Positions 55,969-64,000 are shown, counted from the stretch's first letter. The stretch is 64,000 bases of DNA from Pseudorhodoplanes sp. (GCA_019187085.1 JABARS010000001.1:1-64000); one strand, 5' to 3'. Notes: generated by a model not told the origin, from the sequence alone. Translations and numbers: made by a program.

Positions 55969-56790
55969 CTATGAAAGCGATGTTGTCAGGCTTGTGGATC
56001 GGCTCTTTGCATTACGGGGGCGGGCGCCCGGCATGACCGGCGCCCAGATCTTGGCATTGGCGCGCCCGGAGCGCACAAGCTCGATGACGAGATTGTAGCG
56101 GTCGGGCCGGTAGAGGGCGTGGAGATGCTCGACCGCCCTGCCCTTGCCGTCGAACACGATGCGGGTCAGCTCGATCAGCGGCGAGCCGATCTTGACGCCG
56201 AGCGCGGCGGCGACCACAGGCGTCGCGAGCCCGGCGCCGATCTGCTGCATGGCGCGCCCGACCTTCACGCCGGAGCGTTCGAGCAGTTCGAGCAGCGGGC
56301 GGCCGGCCAGCTCGCGCCTGCTGAAGGTCACGCCGATGCGCTCCGGGACGTGGGTGGTCAGGTAGGAAAACGGCTCGCCGTCCACCGAACGCACGCGGAT
56401 CGCGCGCTGCAGCAGTTCGAGGCTCTTACTGCCGAGCGCCTCCGCGACCGGGCCTTCTGCCGGAACGTATTCGAAGGACAACAGCGCGACCGCCGTCCCC
56501 CGCCCCATCTCCGCGATGCTCGCCAGCATGCCGGTGATGTCGGCGACGAGCGGCGCCGACGAGGGGCGATAGACGACCCGCGTGCCGAGCGAGCGGCGGC
56601 GCTCGATCAGCTTCTCGCGCGCAAGCTCGGCGAGCGCGCGGCGGATCGTGACGCGCGAGACCTGATGCAGCCTGGCAAGATTGTTCTCGTTCGGCAGCCG
56701 CGCGCCGAGCCCCAGCTTGCCGCTCACGATGCGGTCGCGCAGCACGAGATAGACCTGGCGCGCCTTCGCTTCGCTGAGACGATCGGTCAC
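55969..56790 (-). CDS. GntR/HutC-family transcription regulator
   Basis: This 273-residue regulator has an N-terminal winged helix-turn-helix (about 8-75, with RLPNENNLARLHQVSRVTIRRAL) and a C-terminal UTRA ligand-binding domain (about 95-250) of the HutC type. It is first in the 11-gene catabolic unit and divergent from the LeuC/LeuD-like pair, with 108 bp between start codons. That spacer holds an inverted repeat that is a likely operator. It probably represses both directions until a pathway compound binds the UTRA domain; that is inference from family behaviour. Confidence 0.92.
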   Translation of the reverse strand: MTDRLSEAKARQVYLVLRDRIVSGKLGLGARLPNENNLARLHQVSRVTIRRALAELAREKLIERRRSLGTRVVYRPSSAPLVADITGMLASIAEMGRGTAVALLSFEYVPAEGPVAEALGSKSLELLQRAIRVRSVDGEPFSYLTTHVPERIGVTFSRRELAGRPLLELLERSGVKVGRAMQQIGAGLATPVVAAALGVKIGSPLIELTRIVFDGKGRAVEHLHALYRPDRYNLVIELVRSGRANAKIWAPVMPGARPRNAKSRSTSLTTSLS

Positions 56791-56825
56791 GGCCCCCCCT
56801 GCCGGATGTCGCTCCGGGCTATTCT

Positions 56826-56853
56826 CTATTAGGTATCATTTAGCATACAATAG
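56826..56853. promoter_or_regulatory. Inverted-repeat operator between divergent catabolic operons
   Basis: CTATT-AG-GTAT, an 8-bp centre (CATTTAGC), then ATAC-AATAG form an inverted repeat with one 2-bp bulge in an AT-rich island. It lies 36 bp before the GntR start and 46 bp before the LeuC-like start, well placed for a GntR-family regulator. Confidence 0.55.
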
Positions 56854-56898
56854 CGTCCGTCAACCAGTCTGCGGCACATCGCCCCGGCGGGAAACGGG

Positions 56899-58308
56899 AT
56901 GACCGACGCGCATACATTGTTCGACAAGGTCTGGGCCGAGCACGAGATCGTGCGCCAGGACAACGGGGAATGCCTGCTCTGGATCGACCGGCATTTCGTG
57001 CACGAGGGCAGCTTCCACGCCTTCAACCAGGTGAAGGCGCGCGGCGGCACGGTCGCCGAGCCCGGCCTGACCTTCGGCGTCGCGGACCATTATGTGCCGA
57101 CGCGTCATCGCCGCGAGATCGCAAACCCGGACATCGCGCGCATGGTGGCGCTGCTGAAGGAAAACGCGGGCACGCACGAGATCACCCTGTTCGGGCTCGA
57201 CGATCCGCGGCAGGGCATCGTCCACGTCATCGGCCCCGAGCAGGGATTGACGCTGCCCGGCCTCGTGATCGTCTGCGGCGACAGCCACACCTCCACGCAC
57301 GGCGCGTTCGGAGCGCTTTCCTTTGGGATCGGCGCTTCGGAAGTGGCCCACGTGCTGATGACGCAGACTTTGTGGCAGAAGAAACCAAAACGCATGCGCG
57401 TGACCGTCGACGGCGCGCTCGCCGAGGGCATCGGCGCCAAGGACATCGCGCTGACGCTGATCGCGCGCATCGGCGCGGACGGCGCGCAGGGGCACGCCAT
57501 CGAATTCGCCGGATCGACGATCCGCAACCTGTCGATGGAAGGCCGGCTGACGCTCTGCAACATGTCGATCGAGGCCGGCGCGCGCTGCGGCATGGTGGCG
57601 CCCGACGAGACGACGCTTGCCTATGTCCGCGGGCGGCCGTTCGCGCCGCAAGGCGACATGCTCGACCGCGCCGCGCAACATTGGCAGACGCTGCACTCGG
57701 ACGCCGATGCCGCGTTCGAGCGCGAGGTCACGCTTGCGGCCGCGGACGTCGTGCCGATCGTGACCTGGGGCATCACGCCCGCCGACGCGCTGCCGATCGA
57801 CGGCGCCGTTCCCGATCCGGCGCGCGAGAGCAATCCGGCGCGCGCCACACAAATTGCCGAGGCGATCGATTATATGGGGCTGACGCCGGGCCAGAAGCTG
57901 ACCGACGTACGCATCGACCGCGTCTTCATCGGCTCGTGCACGAATTCGCGCATCGAGGATCTGCGCGCGGCCGCTGCGATCCTTGCCGGCCGCACCAGCA
58001 AGGTCCCGGGGCTGGTCTCGCCCGGCTCCACATCGGTGAAGCGGCAGGCCGAGGACGAAGGGCTCGACCGCATCTTCCGCACCGCCGGCCTCGAATGGGC
58101 GGAATCGGGTTGCTCCATGTGCGTGGGCATCAACGGCGATCTCGTGCCGCCGGGCGAACGGTGCGCCTCGAGCACGAACCGCAATTTCCGCGGCCGGCAG
58201 GGGCCGGGCGCGCGCACCCACATCATGTCGCCGGCGATGGTGGCGGCGGCGGCCGTCAGCGGGCATCTCGCCGACGCGCGCGTTTTCCTTGCCGGACGGA
58301 AGGGGTAG
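56899..58308 (+). CDS. LeuC-like hydro-lyase, large subunit
   Basis: This 469-residue aconitase-superfamily protein resembles the large subunit of 3-isopropylmalate dehydratase. The 4Fe-4S cysteines are Cys347 (FIGSCTNSR), Cys405 and Cys408 (GCSMCVG), in register with E. coli LeuC. The substrate region GDSHTSTHGAFG is intact. It lies in a catabolic region with no leuA or leuB, so it probably hydrates another unsaturated diacid, such as a substituted maleate. It starts the plus-strand operon facing the GntR gene, with the small subunit 5 bp behind. Confidence 0.92.
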   Translation: MTDAHTLFDKVWAEHEIVRQDNGECLLWIDRHFVHEGSFHAFNQVKARGGTVAEPGLTFGVADHYVPTRHRREIANPDIARMVALLKENAGTHEITLFGLDDPRQGIVHVIGPEQGLTLPGLVIVCGDSHTSTHGAFGALSFGIGASEVAHVLMTQTLWQKKPKRMRVTVDGALAEGIGAKDIALTLIARIGADGAQGHAIEFAGSTIRNLSMEGRLTLCNMSIEAGARCGMVAPDETTLAYVRGRPFAPQGDMLDRAAQHWQTLHSDADAAFEREVTLAAADVVPIVTWGITPADALPIDGAVPDPARESNPARATQIAEAIDYMGLTPGQKLTDVRIDRVFIGSCTNSRIEDLRAAAAILAGRTSKVPGLVSPGSTSVKRQAEDEGLDRIFRTAGLEWAESGCSMCVGINGDLVPPGERCASSTNRNFRGRQGPGARTHIMSPAMVAAAAVSGHLADARVFLAGRKG

Positions 58309-58313
58309 CGGCG

Positions 58314-58925
58314 ATGGAGAAGTTCACCACGCTGTCCGCCATCGCCTGCCCGCTCGGACTGGCGAACGTCGACACCGACCAGATCCTGCCGGCACGCTTC
58401 CTCAAGATCGCGCGCGCGGACGGCCTCGGCCGCCATCTGCTGCATGACCTGCGGCGCGACGAAGCCGGCAACGAACGGCCCGGTTTTCCGCTCAACGAAC
58501 CGCAATGGCGCGAGGCGAAGATCCTGGTCGCCGGCCGCAATTTCGGCGGCGGCTCGTCGCGCGAGGCGGCCGTCTATGCGATCTACGATTCCGGCATCCG
58601 CTGCGTGATCGCCCCCTCGTTCGGCGACATTTTTTCCGAAAACGCGACCAAGAACGGCCTGCTGACGGCCATCGTCTCGCAGGCCGACGCCGACGCGATG
58701 ACCGCCGCGCTCGTCCGCGAGCCGGGACGCGCGATGACGATCGATCTCGAGCGCCAGACCATCGCGCATGCCGGCGCGACCTATCCGTTCGCGATCGATC
58801 CCTCCCGCCGCGAGCGCCTCCTGAAGGGCCTCGACGATATCGGACTGACGATGGGCTATGCGGACCGGATTGCCGCCTTCCGGACGCGCGACCGGGCGTT
58901 GCACGGCTGGAAATATCTTTCGTAG
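58314..58925 (+). CDS. LeuD-like hydro-lyase, small subunit
   Basis: This 203-residue partner of the LeuC-like protein has the swivelling domain of the aconitase superfamily. It begins with the LeuD-type segment PLGLANVDTDQILPARFLK, followed by AGRNFGGGSSREAAVYAI and IAPSFGDIFSENATKNGLL. The loop that sets substrate choice in isopropylmalate isomerases lies near residues 25-45. Together the two subunits should catalyse hydration or dehydration of a malate/maleate-type acid. It ends the short divergent operon. Confidence 0.92.
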   Translation: MEKFTTLSAIACPLGLANVDTDQILPARFLKIARADGLGRHLLHDLRRDEAGNERPGFPLNEPQWREAKILVAGRNFGGGSSREAAVYAIYDSGIRCVIAPSFGDIFSENATKNGLLTAIVSQADADAMTAALVREPGRAMTIDLERQTIAHAGATYPFAIDPSRRERLLKGLDDIGLTMGYADRIAAFRTRDRALHGWKYLS

Positions 58926-59162
58926 GCCGGGCGCCGCCGGCCGGTCCCGGCCGCCGGCGCGCGCGCATCCTGCCCTCCAAGGAATGCGCCATATACTTTG
59001 ATACTTTGGAAAATCCGGATAACGGCTGCGGAATTTCCACACCTCGATCGACAGCACGCACATTGCCGTCGGCGGATTCCCGCGAGCCGGAATACTAGGA
59101 GCCATCAAATTTTCATGTTAAGCAAACGGCCGGTTTCTGAACGATCCGGTGACCTGCACAAG

Positions 59163-60350
59163 ATGAGAATTGTCGTTTTTGGGGGCGATGGCTTTTGCGG
59201 CTGGCCCACGGCATTGCGGCTCTCGGACATCGGCCATGACGTCGTCATCGTCGACAACCTGTCCAGACGGAACATCGACAACGAACTCGAAGTGTCGTCG
59301 CTGACGCCGATCCAGCCGATCGGGACGCGGCTGGCGACATGGAAAGAGCTGAAGGTAAAAGATATCCCTTTTCTCAATTTCAATATCGCGGAACATTATC
59401 ACCGACTCCTTACGCTGCTGCGCGACTTCGAGCCGGACGCCGTGGTGCATTTCGCCGAGCAACGGGCGGCGCCCTATTCGATGAAGTCGTCGTGGCACAA
59501 GCGCTATACCGTCAACAACAACCTCAACGCCACGAACAACCTGCTGGCAGCGATCGTGGAATCCGGCGTCGATGCGCACGTGGTCCATCTCGGAACCATG
59601 GGCGTCTACGGCTACGGGATGATCGAGGGCGTCCCGATTCCGGAAGGCTATCTGAAGGTGAAGGTGGAGACGCAGGCCGGCGACCTGATCGATCAGGAAA
59701 TCCTCTATCCGGCCAATCCCGGCAGCATCTACCACATGACCAAGACGCAGGATCAGCTCCTGTTCGCCTACTACAACAAGAACGACAAGGTGCGCGTGAC
59801 CGACCTGCACCAGGGCATCGTATGGGGCACGCAGACCGAGCAGACGAAAATCCACCAGAATCTGATCAACCGCTTCGACTATGACGGCGACTATGGAACG
59901 GTCCTCAACCGCTTCCTCATGCAGGCGGCGATCGGCTATCCGCTCACCGTCCACGGCACTGGCGGCCAGACGCGCGCCTTCATCCACCTGCAGGACTCGG
60001 TGCGGTGCGTCGAGCTCGCCATCACCCACCCGCCGCAAAAGGGGGAACGGGTGCGCATCATCAACCAGATGACCGAGGCGCACCGGATCGCCGATCTTGC
60101 GCAACTCGTCTCGCGGCTGACGGGCGCGACGATCGACTATCTCGACAATCCCCGCAACGAAGCCGAGATCAACAGCCTCAATGTCGTCAACAGCACGCTC
60201 GTGCGCATGGGGCTGAAGCCGACCACGCTGGAAAGCGGCCTGATGGAAGAGGTGATCGGGATCGCCCGCGCTTTCGCCTCGCGCGCGGACCTGAGCAAGA
60301 TCCCGTGCCGCTCCAAATGGATCGGCGACGCCGGTCAGCCGACGTCATGA
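59163..60350 (+). CDS. sqdB: UDP-sulfoquinovose synthase-like epimerase
   Basis: This 395-residue short-chain dehydrogenase/epimerase closely resembles SqdB/SQD1, which makes UDP-sulfoquinovose from UDP-glucose and sulfite for sulfolipid or sulfated glycans. Shared features are FGGDGFCGWPTALRLS, EQRAAPYSMKSS, Thr145 (LGTMGVYG), Tyr190 and Lys194 (SIYHMTK), and RFDYDGDYGTVLNRF. MRIVVFGG (ATG 59163) is the family start; an ATG at 59115 would add 16 residues. It overlaps the next epimerase gene. No sqdA, sqdC or sqdD is visible, so the sugar may go into a polysaccharide instead. Confidence 0.82.
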   Translation: MRIVVFGGDGFCGWPTALRLSDIGHDVVIVDNLSRRNIDNELEVSSLTPIQPIGTRLATWKELKVKDIPFLNFNIAEHYHRLLTLLRDFEPDAVVHFAEQRAAPYSMKSSWHKRYTVNNNLNATNNLLAAIVESGVDAHVVHLGTMGVYGYGMIEGVPIPEGYLKVKVETQAGDLIDQEILYPANPGSIYHMTKTQDQLLFAYYNKNDKVRVTDLHQGIVWGTQTEQTKIHQNLINRFDYDGDYGTVLNRFLMQAAIGYPLTVHGTGGQTRAFIHLQDSVRCVELAITHPPQKGERVRIINQMTEAHRIADLAQLVSRLTGATIDYLDNPRNEAEINSLNVVNSTLVRMGLKPTTLESGLMEEVIGIARAFASRADLSKIPCRSKWIGDAGQPTS

Positions 60351-61285
60351 CGCGGGTGCTCGTGACCGGAGGCTGCGGCTTCGTCGGCAGCAATCTGGTG
60401 GCAACTCTCCAGCGGGCCGGCGGATTCGAGATTGTCGTGCTCGACGACGAGAGCCTCGGCTCGCGGGCCAATCTGCAGGATTTTTCCGGGACATTCCTGA
60501 AGGGCGACATCGCCGACCGCGGCCTCGTCCGCCGCGCGCTCGCGGATGTAAACGTGGTGGTGCATCTTGCGGCTCATACGCGCGTCATTGAGTCGATCGA
60601 GACGCCGGAAAAGACGTTCCATGCCAACGTGGCGGGAACCTTCGGCCTGCTAGAGGAATGCCGCAGGGCGGGCATCCGCCGCTTCGTCAATGCCTCGACC
60701 GGCGGCGCCATCGTCGGCGACGTCGTGCCTCCGGTGACCGAGGAATTCCCGCCGCGACCGCTTTCGCCCTATGGCGCCTCCAAGCTCGCGACGGAAGGAT
60801 TGTGCTCGGCCTACACCGCCTCTTACGGGATGGCGTGCGTGTCGCTGCGGTTCTCGAACATCTACGGTCCGGGATCGCTGCACAAGGGCAGCGTCGTCGC
60901 GCACTTCCTCAAGCAGGTGCTCGCGTTGCGGCCGCTCATTGTCTATGGCGACGGCACCCAGCAGCGCGACTATCTGTTCATCGACGATCTTGTCGAGGGT
61001 CTCGTGCGCGTGCTGAAATCGGACGCCACGGGAACCTTTCAATTGGGGTCCGGCAAGGGAACGCCGCTCAACGAACTGATCGCGATCATCGGACGGGTCA
61101 CGGGACGCAGCCTCGATGTGCGCTACGAGGCGGTCCGTACCGGCGAGATCCACTCGACCTGGAACGACACCGCCAAGGCGCGCGCGGCGTTCGGGTTCGA
61201 TCCGCGCACTTCTCTTGCCGACGGGATTGCGCGCACCTGGGACTGGTTCAGGGCGCAACAGGCGGACGGAAGGCCGCTTGGGTGA
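60347..61285 (+). CDS. NAD-dependent sugar-nucleotide epimerase/dehydratase
   Basis: This 312-residue extended SDR protein has the cofactor loop VTGGCGFVGSNL (about 7-18), Ser117 and the catalytic Tyr142 and Lys146 (PYGASKLATE). It resembles UDP-glucose 4-epimerase and related UDP-hexose enzymes. The exact sugar cannot be read. Its ATG overlaps the stop of the SqdB-like gene (ATGA), so the two are co-produced and may act on the same sugar nucleotide pool. A methyltransferase gene follows after 6 bp. Confidence 0.88.
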   Translation: MTRVLVTGGCGFVGSNLVATLQRAGGFEIVVLDDESLGSRANLQDFSGTFLKGDIADRGLVRRALADVNVVVHLAAHTRVIESIETPEKTFHANVAGTFGLLEECRRAGIRRFVNASTGGAIVGDVVPPVTEEFPPRPLSPYGASKLATEGLCSAYTASYGMACVSLRFSNIYGPGSLHKGSVVAHFLKQVLALRPLIVYGDGTQQRDYLFIDDLVEGLVRVLKSDATGTFQLGSGKGTPLNELIAIIGRVTGRSLDVRYEAVRTGEIHSTWNDTAKARAAFGFDPRTSLADGIARTWDWFRAQQADGRPLG

Positions 61286-61291
61286 GTTGAG

Positions 61292-62050
61292 ATGCAGGCG
61301 CAGGCCCAGCCCAGAAAGGCGTCGGAAGAGAGCCGCATCTCGGATGCGATCTACAGCCGGCACCGGGAGATCGAGCGCAGCAGCAAATCCTACATGCGCA
61401 GTCTGGTGCCGCAGGACCGGCCATTGACGGTGCTCGACGTCGGCTGCGGGACCGGGTTGAACGCGGAGATCATCCGCGGCAAGGGCCATACTGTCGTCGG
61501 CGTCGACGTGTCGCCGGTCGCCATCGCGCAGTTCGTCGCCAACGGGTTCGAAGGCCATGTCTGCGACGTCACCGACGGGCTGCCGTTCCCGGACGGCCGC
61601 TTCGACCTCGTCTATGCCTCCGAGGTCATCGAGCACGTCAACGACACCGCGGCTTTTCTCGGCGAACTGGCGCGCGTCATCAAGCCGGGCGGCCGCCTGC
61701 TGCTATCGACGCCGAATTCCGCCTTCTGGGTCTTCCGGCTTGCCGGGCTCCTGGGCTGGACTTTGTCGGAGGTCCAGCACTCGGGCCACGTGCGCTTCTT
61801 CTCGAAGCGCAGCCTGGTGAAGGCGATCGGGAATGCCGGATTCGTCGACGTGCAGGCCGGCGCGCGGCATATCTATATGGCGCTGCCGGACAGCATCGGC
61901 CGCCTCCTCGCGCCGCTCCTGACGCGCATCGGGGCGGAACGCGAATACCGGCTCAAGACCGACACCTATGTCTGGCATTTCAACAGGTTCGCGCGGCGCG
62001 CCAGTCCGCTATGGGCGGACACCTTCATTGTCACGGCAGGGCGGCCATGA
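61292..62050 (+). CDS. SAM-dependent methyltransferase (class I)
   Basis: This 252-residue methyltransferase has motif I VLDVGCGTGLNAEI (about 47-60), the acidic VVGVDVSP after it, and the motif II/III region LVYASEVIEHV and LARVIKPGGRLLLSTPN. It is third in the plus-strand glycan operon. By context it may methylate a sugar, lipid or small glycan precursor, but the fold gives no specificity. It converges with the minus-strand methyltransferase gene 30 bp away. Confidence 0.86.
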   Translation: MQAQAQPRKASEESRISDAIYSRHREIERSSKSYMRSLVPQDRPLTVLDVGCGTGLNAEIIRGKGHTVVGVDVSPVAIAQFVANGFEGHVCDVTDGLPFPDGRFDLVYASEVIEHVNDTAAFLGELARVIKPGGRLLLSTPNSAFWVFRLAGLLGWTLSEVQHSGHVRFFSKRSLVKAIGNAGFVDVQAGARHIYMALPDSIGRLLAPLLTRIGAEREYRLKTDTYVWHFNRFARRASPLWADTFIVTAGRP

Positions 62051-62080
62051 CCGGCGGGCACGGCGCGAACGAGTGCGCTG

Positions 62081-62998
62081 CTACTTGACCCGCGCCGTCA
62101 GCAGACAGCGGATCCCGATCGGCATCGGCAGATAGGGACGCAACGCGCTTTCAAGCTGCGCGACCGTCCGCTGCAGCGGCCCGGCGCGGCCCGCGCGCAG
62201 GGTGCGCAGGACATAGTCCGGCCCCTGATCGCCGCCGCGGAGCTTTCCGTACCGCTTGAGCAGCCAGAAGGCCGGATAGGCAAGAAATCCGAGATGCGAG
62301 CGATCCAGGATTTCGAATCCGGCATCGCGGACCTTGGCCGTCAGCTCGCGCATGCGATAACGGCGGAAATGCCCGACGAGACGGTCGAAGGAATCGTAGA
62401 ATTGCGGGCCGGCCGGCACTTCCAGGACGAGAAGTCCGTTCGGACGCAGCAGCCGCGCAACCTCGCGCAGGGCGACTGCGTCGTCCTCGATATGCTCGAG
62501 GACGTTCTGCATCACGACGGCGTCGCACATCCGGCCCGGGAGGCTGGATTGCCCGAGGTCGAGCTGCAGGAGCGGAATGCCGCGTAGCCGCTCCGCCAAC
62601 CCGAGGAGCGGCTGCAAAGCGTAATCGCAGCCGATCAGGCCGACCTCGGCCGAGCGCCGGCGAAGCTCGCCGAGGAGATAGCCGCTGGCGCAGCCGATCT
62701 CCATGATGATGCCGTCGGGACGTATCGCGCCGTAGCGCGCAAGCGACTCGATCGCGTAGCGCCGCGAAGCAATCCCGATGGGACGCTCGGCGGAGACTTC
62801 GGCCTCCACCAGGGCCGCGAGATCGTCGTTCCACCCGGTATCGCCGACGCGATTCTGCAGCACCGGCACCGGACGACCGTCGACGATGAAGCCGTCTCCG
62901 GTCCATCGCGGCGCGCTGTGCGCGCCCGGCGGCAACGGCCAGGCGATGGCCCGCAACTGCTCGAATGCCGGCGTGCCGGTCATCTCGTCGTCCGTCAT
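62081..62998 (-). CDS. SAM-dependent methyltransferase (class I), second
   Basis: This 305-residue protein has an N-terminal part of about 80 residues (residues 30-55 look like a Trm112-type beta segment) before motif I IIMEIGCASGYLLGEL (about 95-110). MQNVLEHIEDD and LLRPNGLLVLEVPAG complete the class I core, and RRYRMRELTAKVRDAGFE is a common C-terminal part of UbiG-like glycan methyltransferases. Its ATG overlaps the stop of the glycosyltransferase gene, so it is translated with it. The substrate is unknown. Confidence 0.86.
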   Translation of the reverse strand: MTDDEMTGTPAFEQLRAIAWPLPPGAHSAPRWTGDGFIVDGRPVPVLQNRVGDTGWNDDLAALVEAEVSAERPIGIASRRYAIESLARYGAIRPDGIIMEIGCASGYLLGELRRRSAEVGLIGCDYALQPLLGLAERLRGIPLLQLDLGQSSLPGRMCDAVVMQNVLEHIEDDAVALREVARLLRPNGLLVLEVPAGPQFYDSFDRLVGHFRRYRMRELTAKVRDAGFEILDRSHLGFLAYPAFWLLKRYGKLRGGDQGPDYVLRTLRAGRAGPLQRTVAQLESALRPYLPMPIGIRCLLTARVK

Positions 62999-63852
62999 GG
63001 CGTGCCCGGGACCGCCTGCCGCGACGGCGGCTGCGCACCGGCCGCGCCACCGGCGGCGCGCGTCTTCTGCAGACCCTCATAGACCGAAAGCACGTCCGAG
63101 CGCGCGAACCTGCGGAACTCGACCGGGCCGCGATACGGGATCGCCTTCATCCGCTCCCGCAGCCGGTAGAGGGCGAAGACGTTCCAGACGACTTTCTTGA
63201 CGATGTTGTTGCGCGGCGGACGATGCTCCTCGAAGGCGATCGGCGCCTCCGCGAGGCGGAAGCCCTGACGCAGCGCGCGCAGCACGATTTCGGTGTCGAA
63301 CATCCCGCGGTCGCTGATGCAGCTTTCGATCAGCGGCTTCAGGCGCCGGAGATTGACCAGCTTGGGGCCGTGCGTGTCGGTCCCCATGAAGGCGAACTGA
63401 TGCTGGATGAGCGTATTGAGGCCCCAGCTCAGAAAGTAGCGCAGGCCCGACTGCCTGCAGATGGTCGGGTCGGCACGCTTGGAGCCGATGAACAGGTCGT
63501 GCTGGTCGCGCGCATTCCAGGCCCAGGCCAGGAAGGGAATGTCCCATTGCTCCAGATCGCAATTGTAGACGAAATCGGCCTCGGCATTTTTGAAGCCGGC
63601 GCGCAGGGCGGCGCCGTAATTGGGCCCGGGCAGATGAACCGACTTGCTGCCGGGATTCTCCGCCAGGATTTCCTTGATGATGCGCGGCGTCCGGTCGGTG
63701 CTTCCGTTGTCGACGAGGACGAACTGCCAGCGTCCGCGGCCGACAATGGCGTCGAAATGGAACGCCAGTTCCTCAAGATTGGCGCGCAGCAGCGCTTCCT
63801 CGTTCAGGACCGGGATGACGACGCTCAGTGCCGGACTTTCAATGCTGCTCAC
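62995..63852 (-). CDS. Family-2 glycosyltransferase
   Basis: This 285-residue GT-A fold enzyme has the nucleotide-sugar motifs SVVIPVLNEEALL (about 11-23) and LVDNGSTDRTPRII, and an acidic pair in YNCDLEQWD that may coordinate metal. It resembles polyprenyl-phosphate mannosyl/glucosyltransferases, which make the lipid-linked sugars used by membrane transferases. There is no clear C-terminal membrane segment. The GTG at 63852 is the likely start because it overlaps the preceding stop (GTGA); the frame stays open beyond it. Confidence 0.88.
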   Translation of the reverse strand: MSSIESPALSVVIPVLNEEALLRANLEELAFHFDAIVGRGRWQFVLVDNGSTDRTPRIIKEILAENPGSKSVHLPGPNYGAALRAGFKNAEADFVYNCDLEQWDIPFLAWAWNARDQHDLFIGSKRADPTICRQSGLRYFLSWGLNTLIQHQFAFMGTDTHGPKLVNLRRLKPLIESCISDRGMFDTEIVLRALRQGFRLAEAPIAFEEHRPPRNNIVKKVVWNVFALYRLRERMKAIPYRGPVEFRRFARSDVLSVYEGLQKTRAAGGAAGAQPPSRQAVPGTP

Positions 63853-64000
63853 GACCGCGCCCTTCCTCCCGGTGCGCCCTGCGACGGACGCGCGCAGAAA
63901 TACGCGAGCGCCAATCCGGCTGCCGCATAAAATGCGAAGGTCAATCCGAGAAATGATTCCGGAACAGCATAGAAGAACGGATAGACGCTGATCCACGGAA
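63849..64000 (-). CDS. Membrane protein, C-terminal fragment (runs off right edge)
   Basis: A minus-strand frame is open from the window edge to a TGA at 63849-63851. It gives the last 50 residues of a protein: a short extramembrane piece (PWISVYPFFYAVPESFLG), one hydrophobic segment (LTFAFYAAAGLALAYF) and a basic tail (GGRARS). The stop overlaps the glycosyltransferase GTG (GTGA), supporting a real gene. A polytopic glycosyltransferase or small membrane protein of the glycan cluster is plausible, but too little is visible to assign it. Confidence 0.65.
   Translation of the reverse strand, partial: PWISVYPFFYAVPESFLGLTFAFYAAAGLALAYFCARPSQGAPGGRARS

Noticed and set aside
56899..58925. LeuC/LeuD pair as the leucine biosynthesis isomerase
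   Set aside because: There is no leuA or leuB nearby, and the pair is divergent from a GntR-controlled catabolic operon, so a hydratase in that pathway is more likely. This is not excluded without the rest of the genome.

Overview
The window looks like a stretch of alphaproteobacterial chromosome, most likely from the order Hyphomicrobiales (the Bradyrhizobium / Xanthobacteraceae side). It is GC-rich throughout. It carries Omp25/Omp31-type beta-barrels with CtrA-type TTAA-N7-TTAAC boxes upstream, a hypothetical gene next to purA, adjacent serA and serC, two branched-chain-type (LIV/HAAT) ABC transporters, and dispersed palindromic repeats of a kind common in that group. I see no tRNA, rRNA, insertion sequence, prophage or CRISPR array. 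All identifications come from reading the sequence; no searches were run.

Region 1 (1-14400) is mostly core metabolism. It holds purA, a DMT-family exporter, a cytochrome c lipoprotein, a HicA-like protein, serA and serC, two outer-membrane barrels flanking a membrane acyltransferase, bacterioferritin with its ferredoxin, glmM, and an FMN alpha-hydroxy-acid oxidase. Region 2 (14400-20700) has a solitary ABC solute-binding protein behind a clear promoter/operator, a block of palindromic repeats, and a Spy-like chaperone in an operon with an OmpR-type response regulator and a histidine kinase. A perfect CpxR-type box lies upstream of that operon. A thioesterase and a DUF3422 protein follow.

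Region 3 (20700-28100) is a divergent homoprotocatechuate (4-hydroxyphenylacetate meta-cleavage) cluster. On one side are aroE, an HpaR-like regulator, a fumarylacetoacetase-family enzyme and a DapA-like aldolase; on the other are hpaF, hpaE, hpaD and a 2-hydroxyacid dehydrogenase. A 14-bp palindrome sits exactly midway between the two start codons. Region 4 (28100-38600) contains an unusual ROK protein whose motif order indicates circular permutation, a three-subunit molybdenum hydroxylase, a third barrel, a cyclase-family hydrolase, a HigBA-type toxin-antitoxin pair, a dehydrogenase, and a flavin monooxygenase divergent from a cupin.

Region 5 (38800-44600) is a plus-strand set: ABC permeases and ATPases without a binding protein, a VOC protein, a second cyclase and an intradiol ring-cleavage dioxygenase. 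Region 6 (44600-58930) is the most distinctive. A tightly overlapping 11-gene minus-strand unit runs from a GntR regulator through a Tat-exported binding protein, four ABC components, an isocitrate-lyase/PEP-mutase-family lyase, HyuB, HyuA, an isochorismatase-like hydrolase and a flavoprotein. It is divergent from a LeuC/LeuD-type hydratase pair. Together these suggest uptake and stepwise breakdown of a cyclic amide, imide or lactam through a substituted maleate and malate to a lyase step. Region 7 (59100-64000) is the start of a glycan cluster with an SqdB-like epimerase, a second epimerase, two methyltransferases, a family-2 glycosyltransferase and the end of a membrane protein. Genes are cut at both window edges (1-430 and 63849-64000).
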